A DNA stretch of 51,819 nt from JANLSE01 sp038214135 (lineage in GTDB: Bacteria > Chloroflexota > Chloroflexia > Chloroflexales > Roseiflexaceae). The stretch covers positions 1-51,819 of the forward strand of contig JBBQSD010000033.1 in NCBI GenBank assembly GCA_038214135.1, read 5' to 3'. Positions 24,528 to 34,940 of this stretch are shown here, piece after piece. The position numbers and the translations under genes were made by a program. The notes under the pieces are model-generated. The model was not told the origin of the DNA. It saw nothing but the letters and a program-made list of their open reading frames with translations, and made no database searches. How positions within the stretch are numbered: position 1 is the first letter of the stretch; each line of letters begins with the position of its first letter.

Positions 24528-26012
24528 ATGCGCTACTTGATAAAAAATGGCTCGATTATCGATCCAGCTGCACGTGTCGCAACGATTGGCAGTATTCTGA
24601 TTGAGAATGGCAGAGTGGTGCGGGTCAGTGATCATGCCGATCTGGCATCGGCTGAGCCAGAGGTGCTTGGCGATGATATTGAGGTGATCAATGCACGTGG
24701 GGCAGTGATCGCGCCAGGGTTTATTGATCTGCATACCCATGCGCGTGAGCCGGGTGAGGAATATAAAGAGACACTGGCAACAGCGACCCGTGCGGCAGCG
24801 GCGGGTGGGTTCACAACGATCTGTGCGATGCCAGATACCCGCCCGACCAACGATTGTGCGGCGGTGACGCGCCAGGTGCGTGAGATCGCACGGCGGCGCG
24901 GCGTGATCAAGGTTGAGGCCATTGGTGCGATCACTGTTGGCCGCGCTGGTACATCGCTCACCGAGATGGCTGAGCTTGTCGAGGCTGGTTGCGTTGGCTT
25001 CAGTGATGACCCACGGCCAATCACCGATTCGGCAATGATGCGCAATGTGCTGAGCTATGCGGCCATGCTGGATGTGCCAGTGCTGACGCATTGTGAGGAT
25101 CTGCGCTTGACTATGGGTTGGGCCATGCACGAGGGGATCATCAGCACGCGCCTGGGGTTGCCTGGTTTCCCTGCTTCGGCGGAGGAAGCGATCATTGCTC
25201 GTGATATTGGCCTGGCAGAATTGACTGGGGCGCATCTGCATATTTGTACAGTGAGTACTGCGGGTGGCGTGGCGCTTATTCGAGCGGCAAAAGAGCGTGG
25301 CATTCAGGTGACGGCAGAGGTGACGGCCCATCACCTGACGTTGACGGAGCGCTGGGTGTTGGGATCGCTGGGTGTCAATGATCCGCCAGCTGCCAAACGC
25401 CCGGCTCGTGGCCGCAAGGCGGAGGCTGGGTTGGGGCTACCGGTGTGGTTGGTGCCGACTCGATTGCAGCCATATGACCCAAGCACGCGTGTGAGCCCGC
25501 CGCTGCGAACGGAAGAAGATTGTGATGCGCTGATTGAAGGCCTGCGCGATGGCACCATCGATGCGATTGTGAGCGATCATTCACCACAGAGTAGTGTCGA
25601 AAAGGAATGTGAATATCGCCTGGCCGAACCAGGAATTTCGGCACTTGAAACGGTGTTGGGCTTGGCGCTGACGCTCGTGCATCGCGGGAAGATGGATCTT
25701 ATTGATCTGATTGCGAAATTGACTGAAGGCCCGGCGACGGTACTTGGGCGTTCGCCAGCGACATTGCGGCCTGGGCAGCACGCCGATATTGTGATCTTCG
25801 ATCCAGAAGCACACTGGACAGTAGACTCAACCACGTTTGTGTCGAAGGGCCGCAGCACGCCGCTGATCGGACAGCAATTGCGTGGCCATGCAATGCTGAC
25901 AATGTATCGCGGCGAGATTGCCTTCCGCCGTGGGAGTTTTGGTACACTTGGCGCAAATGAGACGCAGCAGGCTTCGCGCTTAGAGGGCATTCTTGGCAGC
26001 GATGGCGAATAG
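24528..26012 (+). CDS. pyrC: Dihydroorotase with an inserted loop
   Basis: This type I dihydroorotase closes carbamoyl aspartate to dihydroorotate. Metal ligands are visible in DLHTHAREPG, THCED, LHICTVST and the final IVSDHSPQ. The protein has about 494 residues against the usual 425-440: the extra length is an insert of about 35-40 residues (from GVNDPPAAKRPARGRKAEAG to VPTRLQPYD) just before the conserved VSPPLRTEED, close to the flexible active-site loop. The insert is in frame and continuous in base use. The start at 24528 has GGGGGAG upstream; a GTG at 24522 overlapping the pyrB stop is the alternative. Confidence 0.95.
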   Translation: MRYLIKNGSIIDPAARVATIGSILIENGRVVRVSDHADLASAEPEVLGDDIEVINARGAVIAPGFIDLHTHAREPGEEYKETLATATRAAAAGGFTTICAMPDTRPTNDCAAVTRQVREIARRRGVIKVEAIGAITVGRAGTSLTEMAELVEAGCVGFSDDPRPITDSAMMRNVLSYAAMLDVPVLTHCEDLRLTMGWAMHEGIISTRLGLPGFPASAEEAIIARDIGLAELTGAHLHICTVSTAGGVALIRAAKERGIQVTAEVTAHHLTLTERWVLGSLGVNDPPAAKRPARGRKAEAGLGLPVWLVPTRLQPYDPSTRVSPPLRTEEDCDALIEGLRDGTIDAIVSDHSPQSSVEKECEYRLAEPGISALETVLGLALTLVHRGKMDLIDLIAKLTEGPATVLGRSPATLRPGQHADIVIFDPEAHWTVDSTTFVSKGRSTPLIGQQLRGHAMLTMYRGEIAFRRGSFGTLGANETQQASRLEGILGSDGE

Positions 26013-26021
26013 TTCTTTGTT

Positions 26022-26056
26022 AGCCTTCAGCTATCAGGCGTCAGCTTTCAGTGTTC
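26022..26056. repeat. AGCTTTC-type heptamer array
   Basis: AGCCTTC, AGCTATC, AGGCGTC, AGCTTTC, AGTGTTC: five consecutive 7-base units sharing AG at the start and TC at the end. The same consensus occurs at 49186-49220. Confidence 0.75.
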
Positions 26057-26150
26057 TGATCTGATAAACCTGTGGTATGCTTGAGCGCGTCCTGGTGATG
26101 CGATAAAGGCGTAGCTATACACCCGCACGTAATGAAGGAAACCAGCACTC

Positions 26151-26927
26151 ATGGCACGGCAGCGCATCGTTGAGGTAGTGGAGCAGCGGGTGGCAACAGG
26201 CCGCTTGCATTGGCTATCGCTGCATGCGCCGGATCTAGCCCGTGAAGTGCGGGCTGGACAGATGCTCATGGTGCGCTGTACTGAATCAGGAGGCTACGAC
26301 CCACTTCTCCGGCGGGCATTGTTTGTTGCAGCGTGTGAGCCTGCTCTTGGGCAAATAGCATTATTGTTTGCGCCCAATGATGATTTGGGTTTGCGCTGGC
26401 TGGCGCGGGCGCGGCCTGGTGATTGGCTTGATGTTCTTGGGCCATTGGGGCGGCCATTTCAACTCGATCCACGCACACGATCGCTTGTGTTGCTTGGGGA
26501 AGGCCCGGCGGTTGGGGCGCTGCTCATGCTGGCTGGCGAATTGCTTAGCCGTGGTGGGGCGGCAACACTGCTCGTGGCGGCAAGCGATGAAACATTGTTA
26601 CCGCCGCCATTCTTGCTGCCAGCCGATGTTGAGTACCAGAGCCATATTGGGCATGTCGTTGATCTGCTGCCAGATCGTGATGGGCGAACAATGGTGGCCT
26701 GGGCCGATCAGATCAGTGCGGTGCTGCCAGATGATCAGGTGCCACGATTGCGTGATATTGTGCGGGCTGGTAGGGTGCGCTGGGATCGCGGTTTTGCCAG
26801 TGTCCTGATTGATTCGCGTATGCCATGCGGGGTTGGGACGTGTGGCGTGTGCCAGATTGCGCTGCGGAAGGGCCAACGGCTGGTTTGTGTGGATGGGCCG
26901 GTGTTCGATCTGCGCGATTATGTGTGA
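26151..26927 (+). CDS. pyrK: PyrK-like dihydroorotate dehydrogenase electron-transfer subunit
   Basis: The 258-residue protein has an FAD domain (LLRRALFVAA in place of the usual R-P-I-S type block), an NAD-binding part (LLGEGPAVGALLMLA) and a C-terminal [2Fe-2S] loop with four cysteines (MPCGVGTCGVCQI ... LVCVDGPVFD), the PyrK hallmark. PyrK normally serves class 1B PyrD, yet the only pyrD in this operon is class 2 (29283), so its partner is in question. A GAAGGA box precedes the ATG at 26151. Confidence 0.88.
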   Translation: MARQRIVEVVEQRVATGRLHWLSLHAPDLAREVRAGQMLMVRCTESGGYDPLLRRALFVAACEPALGQIALLFAPNDDLGLRWLARARPGDWLDVLGPLGRPFQLDPRTRSLVLLGEGPAVGALLMLAGELLSRGGAATLLVAASDETLLPPPFLLPADVEYQSHIGHVVDLLPDRDGRTMVAWADQISAVLPDDQVPRLRDIVRAGRVRWDRGFASVLIDSRMPCGVGTCGVCQIALRKGQRLVCVDGPVFDLRDYV

Positions 26928-26930
26928 TAA

Positions 26931-26966
26931 CCGAGAACTGAGAACCTAGATCTGGAACTGCTGAAC
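26931..26966. repeat. CTGAGAA-type heptamer array
   Basis: CCGAGAA, CTGAGAA, CCTAGAT, CTGGAAC, TGCTGAAC: five near-7-base units immediately after the pyrK-like stop. Confidence 0.6.
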
Positions 26967-27004
26967 TTATCGCATCATAGAATCTCCTGCTATCGTATCG
27001 GTAA

Positions 27005-27024
27005 GGACGCAGCGCGCTGCGTCC
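27005..27024. repeat. 20-bp perfect palindrome
   Basis: GGACGCAGCGCGCTGCGTCC, flanked by GTAA and CAAC. It is of the same type as 7966-7986 and 32605-32624. It lacks a T-run, so read-through to the downstream genes is likely. Confidence 0.75.
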
Positions 27025-27135
27025 CAACGATGCTAACGACACAAGCATCGATTGGTTGCAGCTGAGGCATGACCAACCAACGTTGAAGGCCATCACCAGC
27101 CCGAACGGTTCCAGCGAAACAAGAAAACTACAATT

Positions 27136-29282
27136 GTGACAGCCATTAGTCAGCAAATAATCAGTCATCAGCGCACATTTCGCAGCCCGCATGGTGGTTT
27201 TTGGGTGTCGATTGTTGTACTGCTGGTTTGGGTCGTGGCCTTGATTTGGGCTATGGGACGCCCAACCGTGAGCCTGGATGAAACACGCGGTCTGTTTGCG
27301 CGGGATTCTGTGGATGCGCCATTTGCCTGGACGAGCAGTGAGGTTGTTATTCCGGTTCGCTCTGGCACTGGCCCGACGCTGTTTGCGATCACGCTGGCGG
27401 CGGGTGATTGGCCAGGGCGTACCCCCGTATCCGCGGCGTTGTCGGCTGCTGAGTGGCCCTCAACTGCGCTTGTAGTAGAAGATCAGCCACGGCGCCTGTT
27501 GGTTTTGCTCCCACCAAAGGTTCAATCGGTGATGCTGGAAACACGCGCTGATCACGGGCCTGGCAGTGATCGGCGCTATCTTGGCGTTCGGCTCTATTCG
27601 GCAAGCGCGCAGGCAACCGGCCTCCCGCTGTTGGCGCTTGGCGCTTCATTGATCTGGGCCAGCCTGGCACTTGCTGCAGCGTTGATACTGTGGTGGTGCG
27701 GTACCAGTGGCTGGGGCTTGGTTGCTGGAGTAACATTGCTCGGGTTGGGGTTGCGCTTGTTTCAACTTGATACACTGCCGGTAGGGTTTTTTCAGGATGA
27801 GGCTGTCAGTGCCGTTGATGCGTGGAGCTTATTACAGACGGGCCGCGATCATCTTGGGCATATGTGGCCGCTTGGCGCATTTGAATCGTTTGGCGATTGG
27901 GTCTCGCCACTGCTGATCTATACCCAACTGCCATCGGTTGCGTTGCTTGGGCCTGGCCCATTGGGAGCGCGGCTACCGGCAGCCCTGGCTGGCGCATTGG
28001 CGATTCCAATACTCTATGCAATTGGCCGTGAGCTGGCATTGCCTGGTTGGGCGGCGGCATTGGCCGGGTTGGCAGCCGCGCTCTCACCATGGCAGATTAT
28101 ACGCAGCCGGGTGGCCAGCCCGCCTGCACTTGTGCCGCTGTGCTGGGCGCTGGTGCTGCTGGCCGGGTTACACCTTATACGGAAGCGGGATCGGCGTGCG
28201 GCGCTGCTGTTGGCGCTTGCCGCAGGGTTGGGCTTATATAGCTACCCGACCATGAAACTGGCGGTGCCGCTGCTTGCAGCCTGTGCTGTGCTATTGGCCG
28301 TTGCTGTTGGCATCCAACGCAATTGGTGGCCGGTGATTGCCGATCTGCTGCGCCGCTGGTGGCCTGCTGCGCTGTTGGTTATTGCGTTGTGGCTGCCATT
28401 CGCCCAGGTTACGCTGTTCAATCCAGATAGTGACATGCGCGCCAGCCGAAAATTCTTGCAGGCCGATACGCCAATCGATTGGGCTACACAATGGCTTGAT
28501 GGCTATACGACCTATCTGCGCCCGGAATTTTACTATGTGACCGGTGATCCCGCCAATGGTTCTGACCTCGGTGTGCAACTATCGATTGAATTGCCACTGG
28601 TGCTGCTTGGGGCGGCTGCCTTGATCTGGGGCGCGTTGGGCATTCGCGCCACTGATCGGACGCGGGTTGTTCAGTATCGGCTGGTGGTGCTGGCATTACT
28701 GATTGCGCCACTTCCAGCCAGCCTGATGTCGCCCAACCCCCACCTGACCCGCGCACTGATTGTTGCGCCAATGTATGCATTATTAGTTGGGATCGGAGCC
28801 GGGGTATTGGCGCAGGGGAGCGGCTGGAAGTTGATTGGTGGCCGGGCGCTTGTGGCCATACTGGCATTGGGCATGCTGCTCCAGGGTGGCATGCGCTATG
28901 ATGATTACCGCGAGCGATTTCCGGTGTTGACCGCCAAAAAGTATCAGGATGGCACACGCGAGGCGTTTGAGCGAGTGGTGGCACTTGCTCCTAGTTATGA
29001 TGAAGTGTGGGTGGATGACCAGATGCCATTCCCGTATATTTATATTCTGGCTGCTGGTGGTGTGCCTGCCGCACAGGCGCAGGCAACGATTATCGTGGAA
29101 CGCCCAGGGACGACCTTTAACACCGTTCGCCAGGTTGGGAAGTATCGCTTTACCGATGTGAAACCGATCCCTAATGATCTCCCGGCACTAGTTGCGACTG
29201 TGAATAGCCTTGGTGATCCCGGATTTCTGATCCAGGAATGGCGTGATCAGGGGAAACGGGTGCTGCTGCTACGAAGGATGCG

Positions 29283-29286
<4 letters not shown>
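27136..29286 (+). CDS. Membrane glycosyltransferase (ArnT/PMT-like, GT39/83 type)
   Basis: The protein has 716 residues. After a membrane anchor (residues 24-40) come about 120 soluble residues, then from about 155 a polytopic domain of roughly 12 helices. The block LPVGFFQDEAVSAVDAWSLLQTG places an Asp-Glu pair in the first outside loop, as in polyprenyl-phosphate-sugar dependent transferases. The soluble C-terminal part (about 590-716) may bind acceptor. It probably moves a lipid-linked sugar onto a surface molecule. It lies between pyrK and pyrD and overlaps pyrD, so it is read as part of the pyrimidine operon although unrelated in function. The GTG start at 27136 lacks a clear ribosome binding site. 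Confidence 0.75.
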
Positions 29287-30413
<1,127 letters not shown>

Positions 30414-30421
30414 ACGTAAAA

Positions 30422-30459
30422 GAACAAGGGAACAAGGGAGCAAGGCAACAAGGGAACAG
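30422..30459. repeat. GAACAAGG octamer array
   Basis: GAACAAGG, GAACAAGG, GAGCAAGG, CAACAAGG, GAACAG: 8-base units placed 15 bases after the GGAGTCA array, in the gap between pyrD and the convergent LacI gene. Confidence 0.8.
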
Positions 30460-30488
30460 AGTTGCGCTCCAGCGTTCTCGGTTCTCAC

Positions 30489-31511
30489 TCAGGTAGGCCT
30501 CTGGATTGCGCCACAGGATTCGCGGACAATTAATTCAATAGGTACAACACTATGTGCTTCGGTTGGTTTGCCCTGAATAGTATCCAGAAGTATTCGGATG
30601 GCCTGAACGCCAATCTGGCGCTTTGAATGCCCAATTGTGGTGAGCTTTGGGTGTATGAGTGTAGCAACCCGTAGATCGCCACATCCGACAAGCGCAATAT
30701 CATGGGGGACATTCAGGCGGGCGTGCTGGATGGCATCGAGCGCACCCGTGGTACGTATGTCATCCACAATAAAACATGCTGTTGGCATGGCCTTCTTTAA
30801 CAGGCTTTGCATGGCCATTCGGCCCTGGGCCACGAGATCGCTAGTGGTTGTGTTCACATTGGCAATCAGTGCATCCTGAAGCGTAATGCCAGCCTCTTTG
30901 AGTGCCATCATGTAGCCGATATAGCGCTCATTATCTGGTGTGGCGGTAATCATGCCAATTTTAGTGTGCCCAAGGCCAATCAGGTGGCGCGTCGCAAGGT
31001 AGCCAGCCCGACGATTATCGATATCGACCGATGGCGGATCGCTGCTATGGAATGGCGTCTGTCGATTGATTGTCACCAATGGGATGTTGATAGCCTGGTA
31101 TTCCTGCATGCGCTGCTCATCGTTTGGTATCACAATCAACCCATCAACGCGCCGATCAAGCATATAGCCAAGTTGGCGCTGTTCGAGTTGCGGGTTGTTG
31201 TTGGTGTGCCCAAGCATGATCCCATAGCCAGCGCTAGCAGCTTCTTCGCTGATACCACAGACAAATTCTGCATAGAGTGGTTCGGCGATATTTGGCACGA
31301 GCAGCCCGATCATATGTGTCGTCTGCTGCCGCAATGAACTGGCCAGGATGTTTCGGCGATATCCCAGCTTCTGGATGGCATCGGTGACACGCCTGCGGGT
31401 TGCCTCACTCACTGGTGCTGTATTATTCATGACATGTGAAACGGTGCTTGGCACAACGCCAGCCAGATTCGCCACATCACGAATTGTTACCATCCCAGAA
31501 TGCCTGCTCAC
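30489..31511 (-). CDS. LacI-family transcriptional regulator
   Basis: A helix-turn-helix VTIRDVANLAGVVPSTVSHVMNN at the N-terminus and a periplasmic-binding-type effector domain (GLLVPNIAEPLYAEFV to LIVRES) define the family. At 340 residues it has normal length. The hinge helix (ILASSLRQQ) is present, so it should bind a palindromic operator and respond to a sugar or nucleoside. No sugar operon adjoins it, so its targets are unknown. A GTG at 31511 with GAGG upstream is the likely start; an ATG 18 bases downstream is possible. Confidence 0.92.
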   Translation of the reverse strand: MSRHSGMVTIRDVANLAGVVPSTVSHVMNNTAPVSEATRRRVTDAIQKLGYRRNILASSLRQQTTHMIGLLVPNIAEPLYAEFVCGISEEAASAGYGIMLGHTNNNPQLEQRQLGYMLDRRVDGLIVIPNDEQRMQEYQAINIPLVTINRQTPFHSSDPPSVDIDNRRAGYLATRHLIGLGHTKIGMITATPDNERYIGYMMALKEAGITLQDALIANVNTTTSDLVAQGRMAMQSLLKKAMPTACFIVDDIRTTGALDAIQHARLNVPHDIALVGCGDLRVATLIHPKLTTIGHSKRQIGVQAIRILLDTIQGKPTEAHSVVPIELIVRESCGAIQRPT

Positions 31512-31787
31512 GGATAGACCTCGTATTTGTGCAATTTGGCCGATTACCGCATTATACAGATAGTCGTATTCCTTTACAACCCTCTTCTTGTGTGTATTTT
31601 ATGAAGAAATTTATGAATGCCTATTTATGGCTTCCTACTATGATAGAGGCACGCAAGTGCGTAGCACAGGAATTGTTAAAATAGCAGAAAATACGTATAT
31701 ATTGTAAATGTTTTGTGGAGGAATTGTACTGGCTTGGCGGTGGTATACTGGGCAGGATCAGTGCAAAAGAGGCCGCAGGAGAAGTGA

Positions 31788-32579
31788 ATGGATAACCGCT
31801 ACACAATTGATACCCCTGAGAATATTGAGTTTGGTTACGATATTGCTGGAATTGGCTCACGTTTTTTGGCAGCAATGATCGACACATTCTTGATCGGTGT
31901 TGCCGAGGTTATTATCCTGCTGGTGGTTGGCTTGGCGGTACAGAGCCTCAGCCTGGCCGAGAGCATTCTGACGGCTGCGGGAGCACTGCTTGGGTTTGTT
32001 GTTCTGTGGGGCTACTATGTTGCGTTTGAGTTGGCCTGGAACGGGCAGAGCCCTGGGAAGCGCGTGCTTGGATTGCGGGTTGTTCGTGATGGTGGGCGGC
32101 CAATCACGATCATTGCATCGGTGATTCGCAACCTTATTCGCATTATCGATTTCTTGCCGTTTCTGTATGGTATTGGGGTTGTGGCGATGTTCGCTGATCG
32201 GCGATCACGGCGACTTGGTGATCTTGCAGCGGGCGTGCTGGTTGTTCGTGAGCGCGCCGAGGTAACGCTCGAAAGCCTCAACGCTCGATCTCAGCCCCTG
32301 AATTCGGTATCAGTTGCTGGTGTACCATTGGTAGCAGTTGGAGCATTGAATGAAACCGATTATGCATTGGTGCAGGAGTTTCTGGAGCGGCGTCGGGATC
32401 TGGCTCTTGAGACACGTAGGCAGCTTGGGATGCGGCTTGTTCGTGGGTTAGAGCAGCGCTTGGCTATTCAATCTGGAATGCAACCTGAGCAGTTTCTGGA
32501 ATATGTTGCGGCTTCCTATCGCATACAGCACGAACCGGTTGTGCAGGAGTCAGCAGTCAGCAGTCAGCAGTCAGAATGA
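31788..32579 (+). CDS. RDD-family membrane protein
   Basis: The RDD domain spans residues about 15-160: RFLAAMIDTFLIG (Arg and Asp of the motif), a second helix pair, then GKRVLGLRVVRDGG, and RSRRLGDLAAG (final Asp). Three membrane segments are visible. The soluble tail (170-263) is helical and unassigned. Its last residues (QESAVSSQQSE) come from an AGTCAGC heptamer array. Function is unknown; RDD proteins are suspected transporters or membrane scaffolds. An extended -10 (TGGTATACT, 31739-31747) lies upstream. Confidence 0.85.
   Translation: MDNRYTIDTPENIEFGYDIAGIGSRFLAAMIDTFLIGVAEVIILLVVGLAVQSLSLAESILTAAGALLGFVVLWGYYVAFELAWNGQSPGKRVLGLRVVRDGGRPITIIASVIRNLIRIIDFLPFLYGIGVVAMFADRRSRRLGDLAAGVLVVRERAEVTLESLNARSQPLNSVSVAGVPLVAVGALNETDYALVQEFLERRRDLALETRRQLGMRLVRGLEQRLAIQSGMQPEQFLEYVAASYRIQHEPVVQESAVSSQQSE
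32549..32577. repeat. AGTCAGC heptamer array at the RDD gene 3' end
   Basis: GGAGTCA is followed by repeated GCAGTCA units, ending in GAATGA which supplies the stop codon. It is a variant of the GGAGTCA family. Confidence 0.75.
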
Positions 32580-32604
32580 GCCACCGAGAACACCTGCTCC
32601 CCTA

Positions 32605-32624
32605 AGACGCAAGATCTTGCGTCT
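32605..32624. repeat. 20-bp perfect palindrome between convergent genes
   Basis: AGACGCAAGATCTTGCGTCT, followed by CTAC. It sits between the RDD gene and miaA and overlaps neither reading frame's stop. It may act as a weak bidirectional stop or be a mobile palindrome of the same family as 7966 and 27005. Confidence 0.75.
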
Positions 32625-33554
32625 CTACGGGAGGTGGGTGGTGATCAGGTGAAGGGTGTGTTTCATCAGGTCGGGTGTGTCTGCGGGTAGCACATTGATA
32701 TTGGGTAACCGCCGAAACCAGGCTGGTTGGCGGCGTGCATAGGCGTGGGTATCGTACTTGAGGCGTTGGATCGTTTCTGTGAGGCTCGATTCGCCAGCCA
32801 GATAGGGTTGAAACTCGCGGTAGCCAAGCCCCGACATCGCTGGCAATTCCCAGGCATACCCATGCGCCACCAACTGTTGCACCTCGGCCAGTAATCCCAT
32901 TGCGATCATCTGATCAACGCGGGCGTCGATCCGTTGGTATAACCACTCGGCTGGCATGGTCAGCTGGATTGTTCGGATGGTATATGGTGGCGGCGTCATG
33001 GTCTGCTGGCTTGAAATAGGCTGCCCTGTGACTTCAAATACTTCCAGTGCTCGAATGATGCGCCGCAGATTGGTTGGCAGAATGGACTGCGCGGCAGTAG
33101 GATCGATGCTGGCGAGCCGGGCGTGTAGGGCCTCTGAACCAAGCAGGGCGGCCTCTTTTTCGAGTCGGGCGCGGAGTTCGGGCTGGGGTGCCACTCGTGG
33201 GATCTGCCAGCCCTGCAACACAGCCGCGAGGTATTGGCCGGTTCCGCCAACTAGCAGTGGGATGCGCTGGCGCATGGTAATGTCAGCGATTGTGGCGTAG
33301 GCACGATCCTGATAGGTGGCCAGCGAGAAATCCTGATCGGGATCGACAACATCGATCAGATGATGTGGTACCGTTGCCTGCTCGGATGCGGTTGGCTTGG
33401 CCGTGCCAATATCCATACCACGGTAGACCTGGCGCGAATCGGCGGAGACGATCTCGCCGTTCAGGGCTAATGCTAGATCGATTGACAGTGCCGTCTTGCC
33501 AATAGCCGTCGGGCCGACAACTGCGAGTAGCGGAGGGTTGGGAGTAGTGTTCAT
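32625..33554 (-). CDS. miaA: tRNA dimethylallyltransferase
   Basis: MiaA adds an isopentenyl group to A37 of tRNAs reading UNN codons. The P-loop GPTAIGKTALS, the following SADSRQVYRGMDIGTAKPT and DVVDPDQDFSLATYQ, the LVGGTGQYLAAVLQG block and YDTHAYARRQPAWFR are all present. The ATG at 33554 gives 309 residues, the usual size. The longer frame from 33602 adds 16 residues and is unlikely. The AGGAG is unusually close to the start. Confidence 0.95.
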   Translation of the reverse strand: MNTTPNPPLLAVVGPTAIGKTALSIDLALALNGEIVSADSRQVYRGMDIGTAKPTASEQATVPHHLIDVVDPDQDFSLATYQDRAYATIADITMRQRIPLLVGGTGQYLAAVLQGWQIPRVAPQPELRARLEKEAALLGSEALHARLASIDPTAAQSILPTNLRRIIRALEVFEVTGQPISSQQTMTPPPYTIRTIQLTMPAEWLYQRIDARVDQMIAMGLLAEVQQLVAHGYAWELPAMSGLGYREFQPYLAGESSLTETIQRLKYDTHAYARRQPAWFRRLPNINVLPADTPDLMKHTLHLITTHLP

Positions 33555-33710
33555 AGCTCCTATGTTAACACATAGGGCGTAAGTCCCTGGATCTTTAGAC
33601 ACCCAAAGGGCACTTGGGATATAAGCCCTTCACCCGCTTTAGCGGCTTTAGGTTCTCATGGAATTAGAACATATGTTTTATTTTAAGACGAGATGTGCTA
33701 TACTTAACCT

Positions 33711-34832
33711 ATGAGAAAAGCCTTCAAATATCGCATCTATCTCACCCGTGGTCAAAAACGCATTCTTGAGCAACAGCTTGAGGAATGTCGCTGGTTGTAT
33801 AATGAGATTCTCGCGATACGCAAACGAGCGTATGAGGAAACCGGAGTCTCCTTGCGCCTGTATGACACGCAACATATGATTCCTATCTTGAAAGAAGGCC
33901 GTCCTTCCTTGAAGCAGGTTCATTCCTTGGTGCTTCAAAATGTCAACATGCGCGTCGATCTCGCATTCCAGGCGTTCTTTCGTCGGGCCCGTGCAGGTGC
34001 TGCACCGGATGCGGTTGGTTTCCCGCGCTTCAAAGGGTTTGGACGCTACGATAGCATCACCTACGCGCAATATGGCAATGGCGTGCGGCTCGATGATAAT
34101 CGACTCATCCTTTCGAAAGTTGGTGTAGTCCGGCTGGTGTTGCATCGTCCGATTGAAGGTACGCCGAAAACCGTCACGCTCACTCGCGCTCGGACGAAGA
34201 AGTGGTATGCCAGTTTTTCCTGTGAGGCTGAACCACAGCACCTTGAACCATCTTCCCAAGTGGTTGGGATTGATATGGGCTTGACCACGTTCGCGACCCT
34301 TTCGGACTCACGTGAGATCAAAAACCCGCGTTTCTTTCGGCGGGATGAAGCCGATCTGAAACGCGTACAGCGCGCAAAGGATGCAGCGAAAAATAGCCAG
34401 AATTGGGATCAGAACCGCCGACGCAAGAAAGCCCTTGCCCATATCCATGAGCGAATTGCCAACCGAAGGAATAATTTTGCTCATCAACTGTCGCGTCAGT
34501 TGGTCGATACCTATCAAGTAATCGTATTTGAGGAACTTGAACCACAGAAAATGGGAGTAACCAAAGGTCGTGGTATGCGAAAAAGTTTGGCTGATGCCGC
34601 TTGGAACCAATTGATTGGAATGACGGTCAGCAAAGCGGAAGAAGCTGGCCGAGCCGTTGTTCTGGTTGATCCCAGGAACACAACCAAAGCCTGTTCGCAC
34701 TGCAGCCAATTGGTTCCAAAAGCGTTGCATGAGCGGGTGCATGCGTGTCCGCATTGTGGGCTTGTCCTTGGGCGAGATCAGAATGCCGCGATCAACATTC
34801 TGGCTCGTGGACTCGAACAACTCCGCCAATAA
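33711..34832 (+). CDS. tnpB: TnpB, RNA-guided nuclease of IS605-type element
   Basis: This 373-residue protein has the OrfB N-terminal helix-turn-helix (FKYRIYLTRGQKRILEQQLE) and a complete split RuvC site: Asp in VVGIDMGLTTFA, Glu in VIVFEELEPQ and Asp in LGRDQNAAINIL. A zinc finger (CSHC ... CPHC) lies between the last two. All catalytic residues and the full length suggest an active nuclease. Its guide would be read from the DNA just beyond the right end, that is the serA promoter region. An extended -10 (TGCTATACT, 33694-33702) drives it. Confidence 0.95.
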   Translation: MRKAFKYRIYLTRGQKRILEQQLEECRWLYNEILAIRKRAYEETGVSLRLYDTQHMIPILKEGRPSLKQVHSLVLQNVNMRVDLAFQAFFRRARAGAAPDAVGFPRFKGFGRYDSITYAQYGNGVRLDDNRLILSKVGVVRLVLHRPIEGTPKTVTLTRARTKKWYASFSCEAEPQHLEPSSQVVGIDMGLTTFATLSDSREIKNPRFFRRDEADLKRVQRAKDAAKNSQNWDQNRRRKKALAHIHERIANRRNNFAHQLSRQLVDTYQVIVFEELEPQKMGVTKGRGMRKSLADAAWNQLIGMTVSKAEEAGRAVVLVDPRNTTKACSHCSQLVPKALHERVHACPHCGLVLGRDQNAAINILARGLEQLRQ

Positions 34833-34838
34833 TCGTAT

Positions 34839-34895
34839 GAGTGTGGGGCTGCACACTCTGAAGCCTAGGTGCCTTGGGCCTGGGAGCAGTCACCA
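34839..34895 (+). ncRNA. Candidate omega-RNA 3' scaffold / right end
   Basis: The hairpin GAGTGTG-N6-CACACTC and the following foldback (GAAGCCTAGG...TTGGGCCTGGG) directly continue the tnpB 3' end, as in known omega-RNAs that overlap tnpB and run past the right end into the guide. The scaffold end near CAGTCACC is a guess from position only. Confidence 0.45.
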
Positions 34896-34897
34896 TA

Positions 34898-34906
34898 TGC
34901 TATACT
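34898..34906 (+). promoter_or_regulatory. Extended -10 promoter of serA
   Basis: ATATGCTATACT gives TG-C-TATACT, 35 bases before the serA start and immediately after the transposon right end. Confidence 0.55.
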
Positions 34907-34940
34907 TGTGAACTGAGGCACAAATACCTGGAGGGCCAAG

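Larger units (their letters stand above)
33560..34897 (+). mobile_element. IS200/IS605-type element carrying only tnpB
   Basis: The left flank (about 33575-33660) has subterminal hairpins such as CCGCT-tt-AGCGG (CCGCTTTAGCGG) and AAGGGC...GCCCTT. The right flank has GAGTGTG-gggctg-CACACTC (34839-34858) and a second GCCTAGG...CTTGGGC foldback, of the kind that form the right end and the omega-RNA scaffold. No tnpA is present, so it is an IS1341-like, non-autonomous unit. Exact ends are not determined. Confidence 0.7.

Noticed and set aside
23952..25334. 460-codon minus-strand frame opposite pyrB and pyrC
   Set aside because: It is antisense to two well-identified enzymes; the translation is Cys/His/Thr-rich noise typical of the reverse strand of such genes.
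30807..31337. Plus-strand frame opposite the LacI regulator
   Set aside because: Shadow of a conserved regulator, with no start signal or recognisable motif.
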